27,447 bases of DNA from Saccoglossus kowalevskii (taxonomy: Eukaryota; Hemichordata; Enteropneusta; Harrimaniidae): the NCBI RefSeq assembly GCF_000003605.2, contig NW_003142798.1, positions 936,191-963,637 on the forward strand, given 5' to 3'. A model generated the notes under the pieces. That model searched no databases, was not told where the DNA came from, and saw only the letters and a program-made list of their open reading frames with translations. Every line of letters begins with the position of its first letter. Positions within the stretch are counted from its first letter, which is position 1. Position numbers and translations under genes: made by a program. Shown in pieces: positions 20,891 through 27,447 of this stretch.

Positions 20891-21692
20891 CAATCTGATT
20901 AAAATCTGATGTAGTGTACAGGCTTTAATTATTTTATTATTTTACTTTGATTTTGATTTTGTGATTTGTTTTTAATTCCGCCCTACATACATTTGAGACT
21001 GCCTATGTAACGAGATTTCAAAGAGACCCACTATCAACGATTTTAGTCAACAGATCACAGACCTCCTTCTATAGTGCACCTGATGACGTCACCAGCAAAG
21101 TCAGGTAAAAAAAAACGCTTAAATAAAATGACGGATTATACCAACGTTAGTGACAATGACATTACCGTTAGTTAGCTTGTCGGTAAGTTTATCATTGTCA
21201 AATGTAACGAAAGTCATCTTTTATTTTTATGTTTATATTGTGGCTTGAATGGTTTCAGTTTAGCTCGTTATTTTGCATAGTTGTTCCGGGAGTGTAGATT
21301 TTTTCCCCACCAATATCCGTTTCAAGGCGCTTGCCCTGGAGACGGCTGATGTTTTGTTGACGATCAGGTCATATATTAATCAAAATGTATCAACATTTTG
21401 TACATAATACAATTACTCTTTATAAAGAAATATACTAGTAATTTCTAATTAATGGTTTATTCAAGTGGGCAAAATATAATGTTCAGAAAGATTGCCTGTA
21501 AAGTGAAAAGTGAAGCAACAGACAGCCTGTATAAAAAGGGGGCTGTGATTGCTTGTTATATAGGCAATGGGTCATATTTTTGTTGGCTTTCGCAATTACC
21601 AAAACTTCAAAAAATAAATACTAGATTGAAGTAAAATAAAAACAAAACAAAAAAAACAACAAACAAAATAGGATCTCATTTTAATCAGATTG
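20891..21692. mobile_element. 802-bp non-autonomous inverted-repeat DNA transposon nested in gypsy RT
   Basis: The element starts with CAATCTGATTAAAAT (20891-20905) and ends with its exact reverse complement ATTTTAATCAGATTG (21678-21692), giving 15-bp perfect terminal inverted repeats. It is flanked by an 8-9 bp target duplication. The interior is AT-rich and has no recognisable transposase, so it would need one supplied in trans. The 8-bp duplication and CA...TG ends are compatible with hAT-type elements, but other superfamilies with 8-9 bp duplications (Mutator, Merlin, P) cannot be excluded. Removing it would make the flanking RT motifs adjacent, which confirms insertion after the gypsy copy. 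Confidence 0.9.
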
Positions 21693-21701
21693 TGTACAGC
21701 C
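21693..21701. repeat. Target-site duplication, right copy
   Basis: TGTACAGCC directly follows the right inverted terminus and matches the left copy at 20882-20890 in its first eight bases. Confidence 0.85.
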
Positions 21702-21850
21702 ACGTGCTTCCATCTTTCTTTGTCACCATCACAATCGGAGCCACCCAGGGACTAAGTGACTCGCATAGAACACCACTGTCAATCATACCCTACAATACCT
21801 GTCTAAGTTCTTCATATTGAGCAGGTAATACACGCCTATGACACTCTCTT
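21693..21850 (-). pseudogene. Gypsy reverse transcriptase, N-terminal part
   Basis: On the minus strand VLPAQYEELRQVL, a stop (21790-21792), GMIDSGVLCESLSPWVAP and IVMVTKKDGST form the opening finger region of a gypsy reverse transcriptase. They are in one frame apart from the stop. The reading ends at the nested transposon and resumes at 20890. The upstream neighbour is the protease-RT linker. Confidence 0.88.
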
Positions 21851-21859
21851 ATCGGCTCA

Positions 21860-22240
21860 TCATTCGTCAGCCAAAACATCTGCGTTACTCTCAAAACATT
21901 CCATTACCTCAGCCAACTGATGTCCATGGAGTTGGGCTTGGGACATGTCAAACTTCACCCCTTTCACATGAAATTGCTTATTCATGTTACCGACTTCTCT
22001 CACACCAGCATGTGGCTACTCAATAAACAGGCCGTCGGATTTGTCGCCACATTTGATGTTGTTTTGTCACTCAGCTCCGCCATGACCACATACTCACCAC
22101 ACTGAGTCCCACCACGCACCTTGCTCCAGACAATGCAATCAGTGTCAGGTCGCACAGTGAGTGGAGTCTTACACACGGCATTAACCTCACAAATATGGCC
22201 GTCAAAACCAACAAATTTGTCTGGCTTTGAGTGCACGACA
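21860..22240 (-). pseudogene. Gypsy protease-RT linker region
   Basis: The minus-strand reading CKTPLTVRPDTDCIVWSKV and the following EYVVMAELSDKTTSN and NPTACLL fit the variable spacer between protease and reverse transcriptase in gypsy polyproteins, which often has P-x-T...VP-V-like strands. Beyond 22000 the sequence KGVKFDMSQAQLHGHQ continues toward the RT start. Assignment rests mainly on position. Confidence 0.55.
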
Positions 22241-22269
22241 AGTTCCTTCGCCTATTCTATTGTACTGAC

Positions 22270-22600
22270 CAGGCAACCCATCTCTAACCAGTCAAGCAGG
22301 TTAGTACCAGCAGTAACTGGCACTCAGTTGTACTCGTTATCAGCCACCACCATAACAATGTGTGATATTCCCACTCATCAGCAAACATTGAACGAGGGAA
22401 AGACAGAGGGACTTCAATATACCCTACATACGACATATACCCTACATACGACAATCTCTCACCACCAGCTCCTGTGACAACAAGATTTATCAAGGGGTTT
22501 CACAAGGCAAGGTGTTTACAGCAGAAAGCATTTCCTACACACGTGACCTGCGAACCTGTATCCAGTAAACAAGCACATTCCCCTGATGAAAATGGAACCC
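22270..22600 (-). pseudogene. Gypsy aspartic protease (disrupted)
   Basis: The minus-strand motif LLDTGSQVT (LLDTGS at 22551-22568) is the retropepsin active-site signature D-T/S-G. The frame meets a TGA at 22500-22502 and then continues with NLVVTGAGGERLSYVGY, where the family has strands leading to the flap. An 18-bp tandem duplication at 22419-22453 repeats six residues (SYVGYM) in frame. In an active element this enzyme would cut the polyprotein. Here the stop abolishes it. Confidence 0.8.
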
Positions 22601-22855
22601 TCACGATTTGATCCAACCAAACGATCCCATACACTGTTTGTCATTATGAGTGGTTTTTGGCCTTGACGCGAAGTATGTATACCATCTGGTTCTCTGCCTT
22701 TTCTACCAGTGAACCACCATAATGCTGTTCTACACTCTTTTCTACATGCTTTACAGCAGAATGTTGATTGCGCTTGCATTTTCAGCAGTGAAGAATAACT
22801 GTGATAGTAGTGAGAGTTTGACCAAGTATGGAAAACACTATCAGGCTTCTTGACA

Positions 22856-22966
22856 GCATGCATAGGACACCTCGATGATGTCCTCACAAGTGTAGCAAGT
22901 AATAACTCTCTCCGATTTGGCTGAGCACTGCTTGGCCATGTTACCCAACTCATTGCAGATGTAACA
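22856..22966 (-). pseudogene. Two degenerate gag zinc knuckles
   Basis: Two CCHC-type knuckles lie in the same minus-strand frame: CYICNELGNMAKQC (22925-22966) and CYTCEDIIEVSYAC (22856-22897). Spacing of the cysteines is exactly CX2CX9C, as in the CX2CX4HX4C consensus. The histidine position is asparagine in the first and glutamate in the second. Knuckles normally bind zinc and package RNA, so both changes should weaken or abolish zinc binding. They lie at the gag C-terminus, upstream of the protease as expected. Confidence 0.85.
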
Positions 22967-23099
22967 CCTGAAGATGCCATGTGGTTTTGTCACATGGTGC
23001 AGGTTCGAAAACAGAGACGCCATTGTCAGCTGCAGGTGCTGTCGCATCCTTGAGTACTATGACATCGGCTTGCTTGCACCATCATCGCTTTTCTCCCCA

Positions 23100-23800
23100 C
23101 ATTGTCACACTGCCTATCATCCTTACGATCATCCCCAGCCAGTGACACATGACCCTTGACTGCAGCGGTCGTGTTACTCCTGTCAGACCATTCCTGTTCA
23201 TTCTATGCAAGTCTCAGGCCAGAGATGTTTTCAAACTTGTGCTGCATTACATTCTTTACGTCTCTATGGCTGCAATGCCTCCCCGCTCTTTAATTGCATT
23301 AAGTGCAAACTACAACCACAAGCCATAGTCCTTTATGTCCTCACCTTCCCTTTGTCAACTGTCTTTGCAAAACCTTTCTAATATCATTCTCTGAACCACT
23401 CTCCACTTTGCCATAGGGAATTTCCAATGTCGAAATGATGTCATCAATGTAAGCATTCTCTCCCATGTTCATGATCAATTCCGCCGCGTCACCTTTCAAA
23501 GACACCTTTATGACAGTATTCAGCATGATTGGTGACATAGTCTTTTTTCCTCAGACAACCAATAGCATATTTCCATTGTCCAAAGTCAACATCCCCCTTG
23601 CATTGGTCGTTGCCGGAGAATGTAGACATGCAGGGTCTTGCGTATGCATCAAGGCCAACAATATATTGAACGCGTTCTCCACCTTCAATGCCATTCACAG
23701 GTGTGGTGGTGCTTTTCAGTATTTCCACGTCAGGGCAGCCGACCATACTTTCTCTCGGAATGCCATGTAGACTGTCCATCTTGCGATAGCGTCATTCACA
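23100..23800 (-). pseudogene. Gypsy gag capsid region (PNMA-like), frameshifted
   Basis: Minus-strand segments FSGNDQCKGDVDFGQWKY, then (after a frame change near 23500) IKVSLKGDAAELIMNMGENA and IDDIISTLEIPYGKVES match the capsid pattern of PNMA-like retrotransposon gags: W-x-Y, then a SLKG-A box, then a helix with LE-x-x-[YF]G-V. The downstream stretch to the knuckles is decayed, with several stops. In an intact element gag forms the capsid shell. Here it is non-functional. Confidence 0.75.
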
Positions 23801-24127
23801 TTCCTTTCGCATCTCCTCCATGAGAGACTCGTCAGTGTGTTTCTGTTTAATCTCTTCGTCTACCAATCTACGGGCTCTTTCACGCAAGCAATCATCTCTA
23901 CATCTCTGTGTGTTCAGCATCACCTGATACAGGTGTATCTAAAAAAGAACCGCCCTCTGCCATATTGACAAGTAACCACAAGTACAAAGTGAACCCAATG
24001 TCACAAAATTGACTGATCACTTTGACTGTAAACCAACACCAGATGGTTTCTGCTCCACTCTTGCTCTAATGTAACTGAACAGCGATCCACACGCACCAAC
24101 ATCACGTTTGTTATTCAATTACCAACC

Positions 24128-24152
24128 GAGCCAACATGTTTGGGCGCCAATC
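24128..24152 (-). promoter_or_regulatory. Putative primer binding site of the gypsy element
   Basis: The minus strand reads TGGCGCCCAAACATGTTGG (within 24134-24152). The TGGCGCCC start is typical of LTR-element primer binding sites complementary to a tRNA 3' CCA end; the TGGCGCCC-AACA form resembles lysine-tRNA-primed elements, but the exact tRNA was not checked. It lies upstream of gag in the element's direction, as required. The LTR would end immediately to its right on the + coordinate. Confidence 0.65.
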
Positions 24153-24290
24153 GGCCACCCCTGGCAATCATGGGACTCTGACTGGGCGAGGCAGATGACG
24201 AAACTTCTGTCCACCAATCTAAATAATCTCAGCAGGAGTCGTCTTTCTTCTCCCAATCTCAGGGGCTGTCTCTGGTACCAACAACACACT

Positions 24291-24334
24291 TGGTGGTCCG
24301 GAGTAGAGGACTTGGTCCGGAGTAGAGGACTTGG
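24291..24334 (+). repeat. 19-bp tandem duplication
   Basis: TGGTCCGGAGTAGAGGACT occurs twice back to back, followed by TGG. The exact match indicates a recent slippage event or a small duplicated promoter motif within the putative LTR region. Confidence 0.85.
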
Positions 24335-24509
24335 CATGTAGATACAGTCAGGGAATGAGTCAGTCAACCCAAGAATTCTGCCAACACAGATATTATGAAC
24401 AGTGACAGCATATGCTGCCGATATGATGCCCACCATACAGTGAGAATTACAATAGAATAAAACCCACTAATAATTGCTACACCATATTAACCCAACAGAA
24501 CCTAGGCAA

Positions 24510-24610
24510 CCTAATTAAACTAAATTAAGCTGGCAGGACCTTGTTGCCTAGTCGTTAAACTGAATTAACCTGGTGGCACTTAAACTAAATTTACCTGACA
24601 GGGTCTGATT
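24510..24610 (+). repeat. Three diverged short repeats (TTAAACT-AATTAA-CTGG)
   Basis: The words ATTAAACTAAATTAAGCTGG, GTTAAACTGAATTAACCTGG and CTTAAACTAAATTTACCTGA occur in order at about 24517, 24554 and 24586. Each is followed by a CAGGAC/TGGCAC/CAGGGT-like word. They sit in the putative LTR region of the gypsy element and could be LTR enhancer repeats. Function is not shown. Confidence 0.65.
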
Positions 24611-25200
24611 CTCAGCCCGACTACAATAAAATGCCAAACTACTATACAGAAGCAATAAATACTGCTCGCACCAGCTCCCACGCTATACAAAAAAAGGTGA
24701 GGCATGTGAACGAGAAAAGATTAATAATGCCTGACACAGAGTAAATATTAAATCATTAGCTCAGTATACACACATGCATGCACTCAAATATGCACACAAA
24801 ATACAAGGATTTAAATGCATGTCACAATAAAATCATTTCACGACGCAATCCTGAGATGTGGCTGATTGAATAGTGTGACTGTTTCATCAAAGAGAGTGCG
24901 TCACCACCCAAAAACGCCACCAAACAAGAAAATTTGCTGTGGTTTTTCAAACAAGCCAAAACAATGCAAGTACCATAACGTGTGTTCACAGCAATAATTT
25001 ATTCTTGATAAAAAACACAAACAGCAGTCAAAACGGCTCACATAATACACAGGAAAATTCACAGAAGCACGCTATAGATGATGACGCAACCAAAAGCTAT
25101 ACACAAAAAGTTTTCTCACTCTCCAGAAAAAAAGATGTAAATCATAAAGTTTTGATGCAATACAAATTCATGTGAGGACCGTTCAACGTTCAATAGCAAT

Positions 25201-25510
25201 CAACAATGTCTGGGACACTTTTCCGCTAAACGATTTACCTACAAGTCTCGACAAACTTCACATAGGTTGAACTAGATGTCCATCGGCGCATCACAACAAC
25301 AGTGTTTTTCTTCAGCGACGACTTTCTTGTCCCGGAATTTACGATCTACTTCCAACCTTTGTTCAGTGGCCACACATTCTTCTCTCGACGGCACAGTGCG
25401 ACGTGTCCAGCTCAAACCCACAAAAGTTAGTGAGATAGATCTGACCCGATCATTGTTTCTCTCCTCCAGTACAACACTTCCAAAATGTTCCAGAATAAAC
25501 AATTTCAGAA
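25201..25510. other. Intronic stretch, no feature recognised
   Basis: Open on both strands for about 76-79 codons, but neither translation resembles a known family and no splice borders pair. It lies between the putative LTR region and the LINE tail. Confidence 0.4.
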
Positions 25511-25515
25511 TTTGA

Positions 25516-25797
25516 CATGTATATTTATACAGTATATATTGTTTGAATGTTTGGTGTGATTATTGTACACAAATTGTGAATACTGTGCGAGTGGCTTATA
25601 ATAACGCTATAAGATTGATCTTTAGCCTTAAACGGGCTAGCAGCGATAGTGGTAATTGTGTGAATAGAAATATTTTGAACTTTGAATCTCTTCAGCGCAA
25701 GGAATTATATAACTTCAGTCAGTGCCTACTTACGAGCGAAAATGCCTTAATTCGTACTTGTGTCAATTCTGATTTTCCTATCCAAATTTTGCACTAA
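25516..25797 (+). pseudogene. C-terminal end of a CR1/L2-like LINE ORF2
   Basis: The translation LNVWCDY, then VRVAYNNAIRLIFSLKRASS, then CVNRNILNFESLQRKELYNF and LLTSENALIRT follows the conserved tail after the reverse transcriptase in CR1/L2-type LINEs: LW-x-Y, a V-A-Y-N-N-x-x-R box, an S-x-S step, a hydrophobic N-I-x-x-F-x-x-L-x-R-K box and an S-x-N motif. It ends in a normal TAA at 25795-25797. The endonuclease and reverse transcriptase are absent, and a stop at 25513-25515 marks the upstream limit, so this is a typical 5'-truncated insertion. It is in the sense orientation of the host gene. Confidence 0.8.
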
Positions 25798-25890
25798 TCT
25801 TAGACGTATTTATTAGTGTTGGTGTTTGTTATGTATTTAATATGGGACTTTTTTGGCCTGAAATAAAGGATTAAATAAAAATAATACATA
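25798..25890 (+). mobile_element. LINE 3' untranslated region and tail
   Basis: A short sequence after the stop ends in CCTGAAATAAAGGATTAAAT and AAAATAATA. A CTGAAATAAA-type word followed by a short AT-rich repeat tail is common at 3' ends of CR1/L2-like LINEs. A flanking target duplication could not be seen because the 5' boundary is unknown. Confidence 0.65.
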
Positions 25891-26112
25891 GTACGCAAAG
25901 GATTACAAAATCGAAATGTATACAAATAATGAAAAAATCACATAAAATACCAACTATCGAACAGACTGGTGCCCTATCAAGTCATACCTGCAGCAACCAT
26001 TAATACACAGGGAGGTTACACCTGTTGATTTCAAGCCAACTCAACGCCACATTCAAATGTGACAGCTACCATCTCGAAAATTTTGAAATGAGTTATTTTG
26101 CCTATTTTGCAG

Positions 26113-26271
26113 TACTTCGCGCATATGTTGCTATGTGTGGACCTTATGGTGCTGGGAAGACATCAACAAAAAGAAATTTAGTTGGTGAGCCATTTCAGGA
26201 GCAACATGTCAGTACTGAAATGGGAGATGTATTTGCTTTAAATCTAGACAGTTGGACCATTGAACATAAAG
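26113..26271 (+). CDS. Roc domain exon with P-loop (G1) of the LRR-Roc gene
   Basis: The exon lies between an acceptor TTTTGCAG (ending 26112) and a donor AAAG|GTAAAT (26271/26272). It is 159 bp and phase 1 at both ends. The translation begins LRAYVAMCGPYGAGKTSTKR. A hydrophobic strand leads into GPYGAGKT, which fits the Walker A/G1 consensus GxxxxGK[ST] that binds nucleotide phosphates. HVSTEMGD follows and may hold the switch I (G2) threonine. ROCO GTPases place Roc directly after LRRs and before a COR dimerisation domain. The phase-1 start matches the phase-1 end of the LRR exon. Confidence 0.85.
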
Positions 26272-26732
26272 GTAAATGATCAGAGTGTTGAAAGTCTTTA
26301 TCAAGTAAAGACTGTATTTTAAGCTTGGTGTTTGGTGTTCACGCTAGCTGCTGTACTATTATGAGAAGCTATCACCCATATACTAAATTGCAAGTCTTGG
26401 AGGTTTGGCAACAAGTTATTTCTCTCAACTCCCAGTCTTGCCTCAATCTCTCATTATAACAATTCCAGTTGTCTGGCTTTATTATGACACAACAATCTTC
26501 TCATAGCTCACATACTTCTGTACATATATGGTTGTTTTGTTATGATGACTTTCATAATGTTTGTCTGATAGCATTGCACTGTTTTTACTCACTAAAGTTT
26601 AATGTCATTTGAAAAAAAGTTACATAACGACACTGATTACCGTGGTACACAGAGCTATGCAAATAAATTTATATGTATTAAATGCAGAAATCAGTATTGT
26701 CAAAAATCAGAAATATATATTCCCTATTTCAG
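26272..26732 (+). other. Intron of the LRR-Roc gene (461 bp)
   Basis: Starts GTAAAT and ends at the acceptor CCCTATTTCAG. Phase 1 on both sides. No further feature was recognised inside. Confidence 0.75.
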
Positions 26733-26992
26733 CACGACCTGAAAATTCAGATCAACACCTCAATCCAGAAAACAGCAACATCTGTTCTACTACCCGGAGT
26801 ACATCACGAGTTATTCTAGATAGTGGAGACAGAAGCGAAATGAGTCGTCAATCATCTGTTGATAGAGCAGCATCTGATCAGCTTATACGTCTGGATGAAC
26901 GTATACTACAAGCAGAAAACACAGAAACAAGAGACTTCGATGTTACGCTCATCGACTTCGCAGGACAACAAGTCTATGAAATTTCTCATCAG
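26733..26992 (+). CDS. Roc domain exon with G3 motif of the LRR-Roc gene
   Basis: Acceptor CCCTATTTCAG ends at 26732; the donor is CATCAG|GTTAAA at 26992/26993, weaker than the others. It is 260 bp, entering in phase 1 and leaving in phase 0. The first 60 residues or so are polar and Ser/Asn/Arg-rich (for example SEMSRQSSVDRAASDQ), without recognised structure. They are followed by DFDVTLIDFAGQQVYEISHQ, with G3 (DxxG) as DFAGQ, a form common in ROCO proteins where Ras has DTAGQ. G4 (NKxD), G5 and COR must lie to the right of the window. Confidence 0.85.
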
Positions 26993-27447
26993 GTTAAATC
27001 AATACATTTTCTCATATCAACACTTGCACACCTCCAAGTAACAACTCTGGTATTGTATTTGACATCCAGACACTAAGTGACAGCAATATTTTGAAATGAG
27101 AAGCATATTATTTATCTGTTCTTACAAAGATGTCCTAATGACAGCTCATATAGTGCTTAAGGATGTAGTAGACTTTCGTTGGGCAAAACAGAAAAAGCTT
27201 GATAAAAATAATAATAATGATTAATGACTAACAATTTTTACATGTTGTTGTAGCCCTTGCAACACACTATCCAAAATTATGTCAACGTTAATTATGTCAC
27301 GTGACTGCTAAATAAACAAAATCAATTGTTCTGCAATTTTTACTGCTACTAGAAAACGAAAACAGTTAGCCAACACATTTTTATGAGAAAAGGAAGACTA
27401 CAATGTTCTCAACAATAATGTAAAAAAGATAGTTTCTGATTGTTTGG
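26993..27447 (+). other. Start of the next intron, no exon recognised
   Basis: After the donor at 26993 both strands show only short frames. The frame from the G3 exon continues open for a few residues and then stops near 27076, but that extension resembles nothing in Roc, where a hydrophobic strand should follow. It is therefore read as intron running off the window. Confidence 0.6.

Larger units (their letters stand above)
19184..24152 (-). mobile_element. Degenerate Ty3/gypsy-type retrotransposon with PNMA-like gag
   Basis: Read on the minus strand, the order is primer binding site, gag, two zinc knuckles, aspartic protease, reverse transcriptase, RNase H and an integrase zinc-binding region. 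This order (RT and RNase H before integrase) defines Ty3/gypsy elements. Many stops, frameshifts and a lost integrase core show it is inactive. The reverse transcriptase is split by a nested 802-bp transposon. No matching LTR pair was found. It lies in the antisense direction inside the host gene's large intron. Confidence 0.88.
24153..25200 (-). other. Probable gypsy LTR / leader region, boundaries unknown
   Basis: By position this region should contain the LTR that precedes the primer binding site. It holds clustered short repeats (24294-24333 and 24510-24610), as often seen in LTR promoters. No second copy of it was found on the other side of the element, so the LTR cannot be delimited and no TG...CA ends are claimed. 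Confidence 0.4.
14561..26112 (+). other. Intron of the LRR-Roc gene (11,552 bp, transposon-filled)
   Basis: Bounded by the donor GTAGGT and an acceptor TTTTGCCTATTTTGCAG. Phase 1 on both sides joins the LRR segment directly to the G1 exon, which matches the usual LRR-then-Roc order of ROCO proteins. The intron contains an inverted-repeat arm, a DIRS-like fragment, a gypsy fragment with a nested transposon, and a LINE tail. No further + strand exon was found inside it, although a small exon could be missed. Use of this splice join is inferred, not observed. Confidence 0.7.

Noticed and set aside
24153-25500. Full-length LTR of the gypsy element with defined ends
   Set aside because: No second copy exists in the window, so TG...CA ends would be guesses.
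26993-27076. Extension of the G3 exon to the stop near 27076
   Set aside because: The residues after HQ do not resemble Roc, and a CAG|GTTAAA donor lies exactly at the expected end of the conserved motif.
1-27447. tRNA or rRNA genes, CRISPR arrays
   Set aside because: No B-box-like GGTTCGAATCC with a matching partner, no rRNA-like sequence and no regularly spaced short repeats were found.

Overview
The window looks like nuclear DNA of an invertebrate animal, probably marine. It is AT-rich, has spliced coding exons with canonical GT/AG borders, and carries several metazoan retroelement classes (DIRS-type, Ty3/gypsy with a PNMA-like gag, CR1/L2-like LINE) plus diverged non-coding tandem repeats. 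Species or phylum cannot be read from the sequence. There are no bacterial-style operons, rRNA, tRNA or CRISPR arrays.

One host gene can be supported, on the + strand: a leucine-rich-repeat/Roc (ROCO-type) GTPase gene seen through three exons. The LRR exon is 14093-14560. It is followed by an 11.55 kb intron, a P-loop (G1) exon at 26113-26271, a short intron, and an exon at 26733-26992 carrying the G3 motif DFAGQ. Splice phases agree across both joins (phase 1 to 1, then 1 to 1). The rest of Roc (G4, G5), COR and anything further lie beyond the right edge. A good candidate start codon is at 14146.

Layout. 1-8.8 kb: no recognisable gene, but a SRF-like palindrome, a hairpin, one copy of a 0.5 kb duplicated segment (3.4-3.96 kb) and a pair of diverged direct repeats (7.1 and 7.9 kb). 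8.8-10.3 kb: tandem array with a 313-bp unit. 11.05-12.1 kb: an older AT-rich tandem array. 12.89-14.94 kb: a pair of inverted repeat arms flanking the LRR exon, with the second copy of the 0.5 kb segment inside. 14.6-26.1 kb: the large intron. It holds a broken DIRS-like element (minus strand, 15.2-17.0 kb), a broken gypsy element (minus strand, about 19.2-24.15 kb, with a likely LTR region to its right) and a 5'-truncated LINE tail (plus strand, 25.5-25.9 kb). The gypsy reverse transcriptase is itself interrupted by an 802-bp inverted-repeat transposon with a clear target-site duplication.

The least expected observations are the inverted repeat around the LRR exon, whose arms carry CCAAT- and YY1-like motifs, and the roughly 70-residue Ser/Asn-rich expansion between G1 and G3 of the Roc domain. 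The nested transposon is the best-defined structural event. Nothing here proves a new biological system. All retroelement genes are visibly disabled.
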